Made by a program: the position numbers and the translations under genes
Shown here: piece by piece, positions 8,171 through 16,495 of the stretch
Numbering within the stretch: the first letter of the stretch is position 1
Layout of the letters: each line of letters begins with the position of its first letter
DNA from: Bacillota bacterium
GTDB taxonomy: Bacteria > Bacillota > Clostridia > Lachnospirales > Lachnospiraceae
Direction: 5' to 3'
Assembly: GCA_023439125.1 (NCBI GenBank)
Contig: JAEXOU010000007.1
Coordinates: 1-64,000 of the forward strand
DNA: 64,000 bases
The notes under the pieces: model-generated
Databases searched by the model: none
Told to the model about the DNA's origin: nothing
What the model saw: only the letters and a program-made list of their open reading frames with translations

Positions 8171-9913
8171 TTCTAATACATGCTGAATGAGTGACTGGAC
8201 AGTCATACTTCCCAAGTCGCCCTGATCTCTCCCACGGACAGAAATCGTTTCATTCTCCTGTTCCGCCTTCCCGATGATTGCCATATAAGGAACTTTATCC
8301 AGCTGAGCCTCCCGTATTTTATATCCGAGTTTTTCATCTCGTGTATCAAGCTCACATCTGATTCCGGCAGCCTTTAACTGACCCATGATTGATTTGGCAT
8401 AAGGCAGAAATTGATTTGAGATCGGCAGAAGCTTAACCTGTACCGGTGCCAGCCATGCAGGGAATTTTCCCGCATAATGTTCAATGAGGATCGCAATAAA
8501 TCGTTCTATGGAGCCAAATACTACCCGATGAATCATGATGGGTTGATGCTTCTCGCCATCTGCGCCGATATATTCGGCAGCAAAGCGCTGGGGAAGTTGA
8601 AAATCAAGTTGAATAGTGCCACATTGCCATGTCCTTCCAATGGAATCTTCCAGATGAAAATCGATTTTAGGACCGTAAAAAGCACCGTCTCCTTCGTTGA
8701 TTACATACGGAAGCTGCATCTCATCCAGTGACCGCTTTAGCGCCTCTGTTGCTTCTTCCCAGTCTTCATCACTGCCAATGCTCTTATCCGGTCTGGTGGA
8801 AAGCTCCACGTGATATTTAAATCCAAACTTTTGATAGAATTCATCAATCAGACGGACAACACCCTTTATTTCATCTGTTACCTGTTCCCGCATCATGAAG
8901 ATATGGGCATCATCCTGCGTAAAGCATCGTACCCTCATCAAACCATGAAGCGCACCTGATTTCTCGTGACGGTGTACCAGACCGAGTTCCCCCATCCGAA
9001 TGGGCAGTTCTTTATAGGAATGGGGCGACATCTTATAAACAAGCATTCCGCCGGGACAATTCATAGGCTTTATCGCAAAATCCATATCATCAATTTGTGT
9101 GGTATACATATTTTCCCGGTAGTTTTCCCAGTGACCGGATATCTCCCATAGTTCCCTGCGCAAAATAATAGGAGAGGAGATTTCAACATAGCCTTCTCTT
9201 TCATGCACATTTCTCCAGTAATCCAGCAGAAGGTTCTTCAGCACCATACCTTTGGGAAGAAAGAATGGGAAGCCGGGGCCTTCTTCCATAAGTGCAAACA
9301 AACCCAGTTCTTTTCCGATCTTGCGATGATCTCTTGCCTTAGCTTCCTCCAGTCTGGCAAGATGCTCCTCCAGCTCCCTTTGATTGAGGAATGCCGTCCC
9401 GTAGATTCTGGTGAGCATCCGGTTCTTCTCATTCCCTCTCCAGTATGCACCGGCAAGGGCAGTCAGTTTGATTGCCTTAACCACACTGGTATTTAATACA
9501 TGGGGACCTGCACACAGTTCCACATATTCTCCCTGGCGAAAGAAAATGATTTCTTCATCCAGCTGCATTTCTCTAAGCATTTCCAGCTTATATGGTTCCT
9601 TCCTGTCCTCCATTTCCAATAAGGCATTCTCGCGGCTGATCAAATAACGTTCAAGCGGCAGTGCTTCTTTTACAATACGTTTCATTTCTGCTTCAATCTC
9701 AGACAGATTCTCCGTTGTGAATTCAAAATCAAATTCAAAATCATAATAAAATCCGTTTTCGATGGCCGGGCCAATGGCACATTTTGTGCCAGGATATAGT
9801 CGTTTGACCGCCTGAGCCAGAATGTGGGCAGCCGTATGGCGCAGTGCATTTCTTCCTGCCTCCTCGCTAAAAGAACTTTCCATAACTTCTCCGTGTTTCA
9901 TTATCACTTTCAT
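8168..9913 (-). CDS. thrS: Threonyl-tRNA synthetase lacking the TGS domain
   Basis: This class II synthetase charges tRNA-Thr. From the start I choose (ATG at 9911-9913, AAAGGAGA upstream) it is 581 residues, about 60 shorter than usual because the N-terminal TGS domain is absent. The editing-domain HTAAH motif falls at residues 26-30. ELCAGPH, the motif 2 region (GLVHRHEKSGALHGLMRVRCFTQDD) and motif 3 GSIERFIAILIEHY are intact, followed by the anticodon-binding domain. A longer in-frame extension to 10039 is leader RNA, not protein. A T-box leader controls it. It may be the second ThrRS of the cell. Confidence 0.92.
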   Translation of the reverse strand: MKVIMKHGEVMESSFSEEAGRNALRHTAAHILAQAVKRLYPGTKCAIGPAIENGFYYDFEFDFEFTTENLSEIEAEMKRIVKEALPLERYLISRENALLEMEDRKEPYKLEMLREMQLDEEIIFFRQGEYVELCAGPHVLNTSVVKAIKLTALAGAYWRGNEKNRMLTRIYGTAFLNQRELEEHLARLEEAKARDHRKIGKELGLFALMEEGPGFPFFLPKGMVLKNLLLDYWRNVHEREGYVEISSPIILRRELWEISGHWENYRENMYTTQIDDMDFAIKPMNCPGGMLVYKMSPHSYKELPIRMGELGLVHRHEKSGALHGLMRVRCFTQDDAHIFMMREQVTDEIKGVVRLIDEFYQKFGFKYHVELSTRPDKSIGSDEDWEEATEALKRSLDEMQLPYVINEGDGAFYGPKIDFHLEDSIGRTWQCGTIQLDFQLPQRFAAEYIGADGEKHQPIMIHRVVFGSIERFIAILIEHYAGKFPAWLAPVQVKLLPISNQFLPYAKSIMGQLKAAGIRCELDTRDEKLGYKIREAQLDKVPYMAIIGKAEQENETISVRGRDQGDLGSMTVQSLIQHVLE

Positions 9914-10020
9914 TCCTATGTCTCCTTTCGGTAATAAAATTGATAACATAAGAAAAGAATCTCTTAAAATACAGTCAGTGACTGATCCTTGTGCCGCAAG
10001 CCATTTCACTTGTTTTGAAT

Positions 10021-10275
10021 AAAAAACACCCTTAGACAAAGTTCACTCTGTCTAAGGGTGCAAAAGTATTCTGCACGGTTCCACCTTAACTTTTTACTTC
10101 GGATTCTATCAAATCCTAACCTTTAACGCAGGTATACGATAACACATACTTATTTCTGTGTTACAGCTCAGGAATGGTTTTCAACCAGATTTCACATAAA
10201 GAACTTCCACCTGATGTTCTTCTCTCTGTATGCTGCCTGTTGGTTTACTTTTTTCCGTCATTGCTTTTCTTATGT
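10021..10275 (-). promoter_or_regulatory. T-box leader of thrS, specifier ACC (Thr)
   Basis: On the minus strand the T-box sequence ggtggaaccgtgcag lies at 10071-10085, followed by a terminator hairpin (caccctta...taagggtg, 10027-10060) and a T run. The probable specifier is ACC at 10176-10178, in the context gaaaACCattcctGAG. The glycine and tryptophan leaders in this window show the same specifier-to-GAG spacing. Uncharged tRNA-Thr binding should favour the antiterminator. Confidence 0.9.
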
Positions 10276-10443
10276 TATTAATTTTATTATAACCATCAGA
10301 AACATAAAGTCAAGGGTGAATTTGCCGGGATGTTATGGATTGTTCCATTCGATCATGTAATGCTGATCAAACATTTTCGATCAATGGACAGCATCGGATT
10401 GCCAGCAGCCACAGGAAAATAAATGGTTTACAGGACATAGGGA

Positions 10444-10465
10444 ACAAGACATACGCTTGTCGTGT
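10444..10465. promoter_or_regulatory. Palindromic operator upstream of the WYL regulator gene
   Basis: ACAAGACA-N6-TGTCGTGT, arms identical to those of the site at 11476-11497 and with the same spacing. A TATAAT -10 box follows at 10474-10479, so the palindrome covers the -35 region. The arrangement fits autoregulation by the WYL protein encoded at 10570. Confidence 0.7.
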
Positions 10466-10569
10466 TAGTGTGATATAATAAGGTATGTTATGCGTGAACT
10501 GATTGTGTATGGATTGACTCTGTTCGCTGCAGGAAATATCAGTTCGACAAAAAGATTGAGAGGTGTATC

Positions 10570-11475
10570 ATGAAAATAGACCGCTTGCTTGGAATATTGA
10601 CTGTTTTACTAAGAAATGAACAAGTGACCGCGCCTTATCTTGCGGATAAGTTTGAGGTCACCCGCCGTACCATTGGGAGGGATATTGATTCCCTATGCCA
10701 GGCAGGTATCCCCATCATAACCCGTCAGGGGGGTGGTGGCGGAATCTCGATATCCAAAGGTTATAAACTCGATAACAGTCTATTAACAGCAGAGGAGTTA
10801 TCAGGAATTATAGCGGCACTCAAAGGAATCGGGAGTGTGTCAGAAAAATCACAAGTTGAAAAAACGCTGGATAAGCTCCTGGTGAATCCGGATGTGGTAT
10901 TATCCCTTCGGGAACCGGTTGTAATTGATCTGGCTTCCCATTACAAGGGTAGTCTGACAGAAAAGATAGAATTGATTAAGAAAGCGATACAGGAACAGCG
11001 ATGTATTGAATTTGATTATTATTATGAAAAGGGACAGATGCATCGCAGGATTGAACCTGCATTTGTTGTATTTCAATGGACGGCATGGTATGTCTTCGGT
11101 TATTGCACCGACCGTCAGGATTTTCGTATGTTTAAGCTGTCTCGGCTTTGGGATTTAAAGAGGTGTGAGCAAAATTTTATTCCGCGGGACATTCCGCCGG
11201 AGAAGCGTGATTTTAATGCACAGTTTCCTGATGATCATAAACTGGTGGCAATATTTGATCCTTCTATCGGGTATCAGCTGATCGATACTTACGGACCAGA
11301 CTGTTATACAAGGACAGATGAGGGAATGCTTCGATTGGAAACAGGGTATACCAATAAGGAATTTACAATCTCATGGATCTTAGGATTCGGGGATAAAGTC
11401 CAGGTGCTTGAACCGGTAGAAATAGCGGAGTCGATTAAAGCAATTGCGAGAAATATTTTGCTTAATTATAAATAA
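10570..11475 (+). CDS. YafY/PafBC-like HTH-WYL transcription regulator
   Basis: The 301-residue protein has an N-terminal winged helix (RLLGILTVLLRNEQVTAPYLADKFEVTRRTIGRDIDSLCQAGIPI, residues 4-48) and a WYL domain from about 135 to 220 (RCIEFDYYYEKGQMHRRIEPAFVVFQWTAWYVFGYC). It ends in a WCX-like C-terminus. WYL proteins sense ligands or nucleic acid and often control DNA-damage or defence genes. Identical palindromes lie ahead of this gene and of the AlkZ-related gene. A GAGAGGTG ribosome-binding site is present. Ligand unknown. Confidence 0.85.
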   Translation: MKIDRLLGILTVLLRNEQVTAPYLADKFEVTRRTIGRDIDSLCQAGIPIITRQGGGGGISISKGYKLDNSLLTAEELSGIIAALKGIGSVSEKSQVEKTLDKLLVNPDVVLSLREPVVIDLASHYKGSLTEKIELIKKAIQEQRCIEFDYYYEKGQMHRRIEPAFVVFQWTAWYVFGYCTDRQDFRMFKLSRLWDLKRCEQNFIPRDIPPEKRDFNAQFPDDHKLVAIFDPSIGYQLIDTYGPDCYTRTDEGMLRLETGYTNKEFTISWILGFGDKVQVLEPVEIAESIKAIARNILLNYK

Positions 11476-11497
11476 ACAAGACATGCAGTTGTCGTGT
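11476..11497. promoter_or_regulatory. Second palindromic operator, upstream of the AlkZ-related gene
   Basis: ACAAGACA-N6-TGTCGTGT, the same arms and spacer length as at 10444. A TAGGAT box at 11507-11512 sits at nearly the same distance as the -10 box of the first copy. It begins right at the WYL stop codon, so the downstream genes probably have their own promoter under the same regulator. Confidence 0.7.
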
Positions 11498-11617
11498 TGA
11501 TTGTGTTAGGATTTGTTCAGACGCTACAGTATGGTATCAATGAAAAGCCGGACAGGGAATACGAAAATATAAGACATGGCATCGATGGATTGCCACTAAT
11601 AGGGAAGGAGTGATATT

Positions 11618-12322
11618 GTGGAACGGCATATTTCCAATTACGATGATTTCATAACAGTACTGCTGGAAGCAGGATTTTCTATGGGAGGGGGAAATAGTGA
11701 GGGGATTTACTCGGTAATTACATGGAACTGGAACGAGGAACCATCTTACGAGACACCGGTTCGCTGGCATACCGGGGATAGGGAAACGGATCCCTGGGAA
11801 TGGCGTATGCGTGTGCTGGATGAACGCAGGGATATTGCATATGCGAAAATCTTCAATAAGAAGAGCGGATATCTGGTGAAGGAATGGGCGCCTTATTTTC
11901 TGGCCGTACGCAGGGGTAATGCAGTATTTGACGAAGCGTATGAGGATGGGAAGATCAGCAATGCCGCAAGACGAATTTATAACATGATAAAAACCTATGG
12001 AACTCTTCCGCTGCATGGCATAAAGGAGCTTGCCTATTTCGGCAAAGAGGAAAAATCCGAATTTGATAAAGCATTGGTGGAACTGCAAATGAGAATGTAT
12101 CTGACCATGTGCGGCAAACAGCAGAAAGTTTCGAAGAAAGGGGAAGAATACGGATGGTCTTCGACAGTATTTTGTACCACAGAGAATTTCTGGGGAGAAG
12201 AGGTATTTGAACAGGCTTCAAAAATAGACCGTCGGATGGCGGTTCAGAAAATATCGGATCATATCATCAGATTAAACCCGGATGCCAAGGAGAAAAGTAT
12301 CGTAAAATTTATTCAAGGATAA
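11618..12322 (+). CDS. AlkZ-related winged-helix protein (DNA glycosylase-like)
   Basis: The 234-residue protein begins at GTG behind GGAAGGAGTG. It matches the AlkZ-related family of Firmicutes: YETPVRWHTGDRETDPWEWRMRVLDERRDIAY near residues 43-75, YFLAVRRG, GTLPLHGIKELAYFGKEEKSEFDKALVELQMRMYLTMCG, and EYGWSSTVFCTTENF. True AlkZ/YcaQ enzymes are about 350-400 residues and remove alkylated bases or interstrand crosslinks. This shorter relative may lack that activity. A tandem repeat begins exactly after its stop codon. Confidence 0.7.
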   Translation: MERHISNYDDFITVLLEAGFSMGGGNSEGIYSVITWNWNEEPSYETPVRWHTGDRETDPWEWRMRVLDERRDIAYAKIFNKKSGYLVKEWAPYFLAVRRGNAVFDEAYEDGKISNAARRIYNMIKTYGTLPLHGIKELAYFGKEEKSEFDKALVELQMRMYLTMCGKQQKVSKKGEEYGWSSTVFCTTENFWGEEVFEQASKIDRRMAVQKISDHIIRLNPDAKEKSIVKFIQG

Positions 12323-12563
12323 AAACCAGGCGAGAAGAAACCAGAGGAGAAGAAACCAGGGGAGAAGAAACCAAAGGAGAAGAAACCAGGGGGAGAAGAA
12401 ATCCGGTATAAAGTAATCTGAGATAAAGTAATCCGGTGTAAAGTAATCTGGGAAAAAGTAATCTGGAATAAAGTAATCAGGAATAAAGAAATCAGGAATA
12501 ATGAAATCAGGAATAAAGTAACCAAGAGGAAAGAAACCTGGGGAATAAAAACCTAGGAAGAAA
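12323..12563. repeat. Tandem array of 16 degenerate 15-bp units
   Basis: It consists of five units of the type aaaccaggggagaag (one is 16 bp), then about eight of the type taatctggaataaag, then three intermediates. It starts at the base after the TAA of the AlkZ-related gene and stays in frame for about 30 codons, where it would encode a Lys/Pro/Glu-rich KPGEKKPEEKK-like tail. It could be a former C-terminal tail, a recombination-prone minisatellite or a transcribed spacer. Apparent minus-strand frames through it are low complexity. Confidence 0.9.
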
Positions 12564-12618
12564 GGCATCTAAGAAGGATATAAAAAAATAATATAATAAT
12601 AACGAAGGAGGCTATAAC

Positions 12619-13050
12619 ATGAGAGAAGAGATCGTAAAAAAAGCGGAAGAGATCATCAGACAGAATACGGGAGAGGGGTCATATTGTGCTCTTGCACTGA
12701 TGGATCGGAATGGGTATCCTACCATATCCACCATTACCGCATCAAAATCGGAGGGAATAGAATACATTACATTTGGCACCGGACGTTACAGTAACAAATC
12801 GGAACGTATCAGAGACTGTGATCATGCATCTGTCTGCTTTAATACAGGAGGAGACTATAATATCTCGCTGGTAGGAACAATAGAAATTATCATGGATCCG
12901 GAGACGAAAAAGGAAAACTGGTATCCAGGATTGAAACATCATTTTAGTGGTCCTGATGATCCTGATTACTGTGTGCTCCGGTTTCATACGAAACGATATA
13001 ATCTTCTGGTTGACTGGCAGGAAGAAGCAGGATCGTTGGAGGAGAATTAA
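12619..13050 (+). CDS. Pyridoxamine 5'-phosphate oxidase-like flavin/heme-binding protein
   Basis: The 143-residue split-barrel protein contains ALALMDRNGYPTISTITASKSEGIEYITFGTG near the start and a CVLRFHTKRYNLLVDWQE ending, typical of the general-stress-26/PNPOx-like group. Members bind FMN or F420 or act as stress proteins. A strong GAAGGAGG ribosome-binding site follows the tandem array. Two bases separate it from the next gene, so the two are co-transcribed. Confidence 0.75.
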   Translation: MREEIVKKAEEIIRQNTGEGSYCALALMDRNGYPTISTITASKSEGIEYITFGTGRYSNKSERIRDCDHASVCFNTGGDYNISLVGTIEIIMDPETKKENWYPGLKHHFSGPDDPDYCVLRFHTKRYNLLVDWQEEAGSLEEN

Positions 13051-13052
13051 TT

Positions 13053-13925
13053 ATGGTTGATTCACGATGCGGTCTTTCTTGCACCGGCTGTGCCTGGAGG
13101 GAATCCTGTGGGTGCGGTGGATGTATTGAAACGATGGGAAATCCCTTTCATGGTAAATGTCCCATCGCGATATGCTGTCAGGAGAAGGGTTATACTCATT
13201 GCGGTGAATGTGTTCTCATACCATGCGACAGGTTGACCAGCTATTCCTACCTTGATCCGGACCATGGTGATGTACCCCAGGGAAAAAGGGTGGAAGTCTG
13301 TCGCAGATGGGCGGCCCAGAACGGAATAAATGCATGGAACAAGGTGCTTTTAACTTCTGCGGGTTTTGAGGACTTTGAGGGAAATCAAAAATCCAATATT
13401 ATCGATTGCTTTTTAAAGATGCTCGCAATACCGACAAATGAGGCGAAGGTCCTTTTTATCCCCACGGCGGCAGTTGACAAGGAAACGAGGGATATTGCTG
13501 ATATGTGTAAGCAGGAATTGATTAATATGGGGATAAGAGAAGGGAATATTCATACATACGAAATTGATGGCAGCATGAATGATCAGGAAGCCATGGGATA
13601 TGATGTGATTTATTTTACAGGCGGTGATACAAATCATTTGCTTCGCTGTATCAAGGAAGCCGAATTTGATAAAATTATTAAGAAAATGGTAGCTGCAAAC
13701 AAAGTCTATGTGGGTGTTAGTGCAGGCAGTCTTATCGCAACGCCAAATATTGGAGATGTTCATGAAGTCCAGACGACGGGATTGTGTCTGATAAATGCTT
13801 ATCTGGATGTACACTGCCCGGATCATACGCCTGCAAGAACGGATTTACCGTTAATTCATATACCACTTACGGATCAACAGGCGGTAGCAGTAAGCTGGGA
13901 AGGATATCATCTCATCGAGGGATAG
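13053..13925 (+). CDS. Fusion of a Cys-rich DUF3795 domain and a peptidase S51-like domain
   Basis: Residues 1-90 are DUF3795-like and Cys-rich (CGLSCTGCAWRESCGCGGC, then CPIAICCQEKGYTHCGEC), probably binding metal. Residues 95-290 match peptidase S51 (dipeptidase E/cyanophycinase class): VLFIPTAAV, then IYFTGGDTNHLL, and the nucleophile elbow GVSAGSLIA near residue 227. The S51 fold belongs to the class-I glutamine-amidotransferase superfamily. It starts two bases after the PNPOx gene. The fusion suggests the Cys-rich module guides or senses for the hydrolase. The substrate is unknown. Confidence 0.75.
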   Translation: MVDSRCGLSCTGCAWRESCGCGGCIETMGNPFHGKCPIAICCQEKGYTHCGECVLIPCDRLTSYSYLDPDHGDVPQGKRVEVCRRWAAQNGINAWNKVLLTSAGFEDFEGNQKSNIIDCFLKMLAIPTNEAKVLFIPTAAVDKETRDIADMCKQELINMGIREGNIHTYEIDGSMNDQEAMGYDVIYFTGGDTNHLLRCIKEAEFDKIIKKMVAANKVYVGVSAGSLIATPNIGDVHEVQTTGLCLINAYLDVHCPDHTPARTDLPLIHIPLTDQQAVAVSWEGYHLIEG

Positions 13926-14064
13926 GAGTTCCCTCATGACAGGAAGGGCATTCCGGCGCATCCGATGACATTCTCCTATTTTACATATGAATCATATATT
14001 GATGCCGGGAATGAAAATTTATTCTATTACAAAATCAGGTTAATATAAACGTTACCAATGTAGA

Positions 14065-14103
14065 AAGGACAGCAAGTATTGCTATGTAATACTTGCTGTC
14101 CTT
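14065..14103. terminator. Bidirectional terminator hairpin
   Basis: AAGGACAGCAAGTATT and AATACTTGCTGTCCTT pair perfectly around a 7-base loop between convergent genes. Confidence 0.8.
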
Positions 14104-14129
14104 ATAGGGCAGGATCTTAGTTATCATTC

Positions 14130-14567
14130 TCATATTCTCTTCATATAAATTACCTTAACAAAGCCGCTTACTAGTATCTGACATATAGCTACAATAATTA
14201 GCGTATAAAAAATGGTTATATTGTAGTAACCTGCAATAATCCCTGATATCATCATCAGGATAGATAAAACAGGAACTAGTGGTAAGCCGGCTTTACTTTT
14301 GATCGTTTTGTATCTCTCATCATTCTCTTTGTTACATTCCAATTTCAGCTTGTTGTCGTCTTTTAAAATCTTATTATATTTTATAATATGAAACGTAGCA
14401 AAAATACAAACAGACGCTAACACTCCTCCTTGAAATTCAAATACTGGCATATTTTTAAGTGTTTCAGATGCAAAGAATACATCATATACTCCAACCAAAG
14501 CAGTGATGAGTACAAGCAGCGAAAGCCATAGTATTCTTGAGTGCAATTTCTTTGTGTATTGTTCCAT
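14130..14567 (-). CDS. Small membrane protein paired with an XRE regulator
   Basis: This protein of about 145 residues has four hydrophobic segments: ILWLSLLVLITALVGVYDVFF, GGVLASVCIFATFHII, and two near the C-terminus. A charged stretch, NDERYKTIKSKAG, resembles the DUF2178-like partners of small XRE regulators. The ATG overlaps the regulator stop (TAATG). A start five codons upstream lies inside the regulator gene and is less likely. The function is unknown, possibly ligand sensing or immunity. A similar pair lies at 17766-18294. Confidence 0.65.
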   Translation of the reverse strand: MEQYTKKLHSRILWLSLLVLITALVGVYDVFFASETLKNMPVFEFQGGVLASVCIFATFHIIKYNKILKDDNKLKLECNKENDERYKTIKSKAGLPLVPVLSILMMISGIIAGYYNITIFYTLIIVAICQILVSGFVKVIYMKRI

Positions 14568-14785
14568 TATCGAACCCCCCATTCATCATCCAGTTGTGAA
14601 AAATCAAATACTTCTTCAATTGACAAATTAAAATAATGAGCAATCTTATATGCCAAAGGTAAAGATGCTACATACTTTTCAACTTCAATAGATGTAATTG
14701 TTTGCCGAGTAACGCCAACTGCCAAGGCAAGTTCTTCCTGCGAAATTCTCTTTTCTCTTCGCAATTCGGCAATTTTTGTTTTCAT
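14567..14785 (-). CDS. Small XRE-family regulator
   Basis: The 72-residue protein is a single helix-turn-helix domain (IAELRREKRISQEELALAVGVTRQTITSIEVEKYVASLPLAYKIAHYF), of the type that starts two-gene modules with a small membrane protein. An AGGAGG ribosome-binding site lies directly upstream. Its promoter carries TTGACA and TATACT 17 bp apart, inside a long array of CTTTGCA repeats, so it is probably autoregulated. Confidence 0.85.
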   Translation of the reverse strand: MKTKIAELRREKRISQEELALAVGVTRQTITSIEVEKYVASLPLAYKIAHYFNLSIEEVFDFSQLDDEWGVR

Positions 14786-14808
14786 TTATATCCTCCTTGC
14801 AATGTTAA

Positions 14809-14958
14809 CTTTGCATTAAAGTATAGTTTGCTTTGCATAGAAGTATAGTCTGCTTTGCATTATTTGTCAAGTAGACTTTGCAAGAAATAATAAACTTTGC
14901 AAAAAATAATAAACTTTGCAAGAAATAATAAACTTTGCAGAAAGTAATAAACTTTGCA
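14809..14958. repeat. Eight-copy CTTTGCA array over the XRE promoter
   Basis: CTTTGCA starts at 14809, 14831, 14853, 14876, 14895, 14914, 14933 and 14952. The spacing is 22, 22 and 23 bp over the promoter and 19 bp in the four upstream units, where 19-bp units of the form aaactttgcaagaaataat are true tandems. On the coding strand the motif is TGCAAAG. The regular spacing suggests an operator or iteron-like array for the XRE protein. Confidence 0.85.
14842..14870 (-). promoter_or_regulatory. Promoter of the XRE/membrane-protein pair
   Basis: On the minus strand TTGACA (14865-14870) and TATACT (14842-14847) are 17 bp apart. One CTTTGCA unit lies in the spacer. Confidence 0.75.
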
Positions 14959-15006
14959 GAAAGTAATAATATTTTGGAGGTTTGATCGAGAAATCCGGAA
15001 ATTCTC

Positions 15007-16377
15007 TTAATGATAGAGATGATCGTCCAGATAATCCTTCAGATCATTCACGTTAATCACTATCTGCGACATGGTGTCACGTTCTCTTATGGTAACAGTG
15101 TTGCCGCCCAGCGTGTCATTGTCAATTGTTATTGCAAATGGAATACCGATTGCATCACCTCTGCGATAGCGCTTTCCGATATTACCGGCATCATCAAAGG
15201 AGACCATAAAATGCTTTTTTAACTCTTGATAAATGGAGAATGCTTTTTCCGAATGGGTTTTCTTAATCAGGGGAAGAATGTTTGCTTTCACCGGAGCAAG
15301 AAAAGGTTTTATTTTTAGAATTAATCTGGTATCGCCACCTTCTAATTCTTCTGTTGTGAGCGATTCGAACAAAACCGCCAGGAATGCCCGGTCTAATCCA
15401 TACGTAGATTCAATCACGTAAGGGACATATTTTTCATTTGTGGCAGAATCAAAGTATTCCATACTCTTTTTTGAAAATTCCTGGTGTCTCCTTAGATCAA
15501 AGTCGGTTCGATTATGTGTTCCGTTTATTTCACCCCAGCCAAAGGGGAAAAGGTATTCAATATCGCATGCAGCTTTTGCATAATGCGCTAATTTTTCATG
15601 ATCATGAAAACGCAGGTGCTCCTTTGAAAGTCCAAGATATTGGAAAAACTCAACACCATAGTTTTTAAAATAATGATACAGATCATCATCCTGCCCCTGT
15701 TTGCAGAAGGTTTGATATTCCATCTGTTCGAATTCGATTGTTCGAAAGGTAAAGTTGCCGGGAGTAATTTCATTGCGAAAGGCCTTCCCGATTTGTCCAA
15801 TGCTAAAGGGAAGTCTGGTTCTCATCGTACGTAATACGTTACTAAAATTCACATATTCGCCCTGTGCATTTTCGGGTCTTAGATAGACAGTATTGGCCGC
15901 ATCCTGTGTTACTCCCCGTTGGGTTGCAAACATAAGATTAAATTGTCTGATATCTGTAAAATCGGAATGCCCGCATTTTGGACAGGGAATTTTATGCGAC
16001 CGGATATACGCCAGCATCTCCTCCTGGGACATAGCATCAGCATTGGTATTGCTATCAAAATTATTGATCAGGCTATCAGCACGATGCCTTGTCTTGCATT
16101 CTTTACAATCCAGAAGAGGATCAGTAAAGCTGTCTAAATGACCGCTTGCCTTCCAGGTAAGAGGGTTCATTAGGATGTCGGAATCCAGTTCATAACTATT
16201 ATCCCTCATTTGAATAAAATAGTAACGCCATGCATCCTTAATATTGTTTTTTAATCTAGTGCCAAGAGGTCCATAATCCCAGGTGTTGGCTAATCCGCCA
16301 TAGATTTCACTGCCTTGAAAAATAAATCCATACTGATTACAATAAGCTGCCATTTCGTCCATTGTTAAATTACCCAT
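15007..16377 (-). CDS. glyS: Glycyl-tRNA synthetase, single-chain dimeric type
   Basis: This 456-residue class II enzyme charges tRNA-Gly. It shows the N-terminal GLANTWDYGPLG motif near residue 25, a Cys-rich insert (CKECKTRHRADSL and CPKCGHSDF), motif 2 FRNEITPGNFTFRTIEFEQMEYQTF, motif 3 STYGLDRAFLAVL and the C-terminal anticodon-binding domain. The family is the alpha2 type (GRS1), not glyQ/glyS. An AGGAGG ribosome-binding site precedes the ATG, and a T-box leader lies upstream. Two tRNA-Gly genes occur in the same window. Confidence 0.95.
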   Translation of the reverse strand: MGNLTMDEMAAYCNQYGFIFQGSEIYGGLANTWDYGPLGTRLKNNIKDAWRYYFIQMRDNSYELDSDILMNPLTWKASGHLDSFTDPLLDCKECKTRHRADSLINNFDSNTNADAMSQEEMLAYIRSHKIPCPKCGHSDFTDIRQFNLMFATQRGVTQDAANTVYLRPENAQGEYVNFSNVLRTMRTRLPFSIGQIGKAFRNEITPGNFTFRTIEFEQMEYQTFCKQGQDDDLYHYFKNYGVEFFQYLGLSKEHLRFHDHEKLAHYAKAACDIEYLFPFGWGEINGTHNRTDFDLRRHQEFSKKSMEYFDSATNEKYVPYVIESTYGLDRAFLAVLFESLTTEELEGGDTRLILKIKPFLAPVKANILPLIKKTHSEKAFSIYQELKKHFMVSFDDAGNIGKRYRRGDAIGIPFAITIDNDTLGGNTVTIRERDTMSQIVINVNDLKDYLDDHLYH

Positions 16378-16495
16378 TAATATTACCTCCTAAAATATGT
16401 GATAAGAAAGAGTTACAAACCATAACCGGGACAGATCCGCCACTTGGCAGTGCGATTCTGCCCGATGTTTTTAAATCATTGGTGAAGATTCTGTT

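Noticed and set aside
9914..10039. N-terminal 42-residue extension of ThrS
   Set aside because: It overlaps the T-box terminator and lacks family similarity; a clear ribosome-binding site supports the ATG at 9911-9913.
12323..12563. Possible CRISPR array
   Set aside because: Units are contiguous 15-mers without spacers, and there are no cas genes. The same holds for the arrays at 14876-14958 and 27447-27607.
12272..12568. Two long minus-strand frames with repeated Phe-Phe-Ser-Pro-Gly-Phe and Ile-Thr-Leu-type units
   Set aside because: They are read-through of the 15-bp tandem array in the antisense direction, with no ribosome-binding site.
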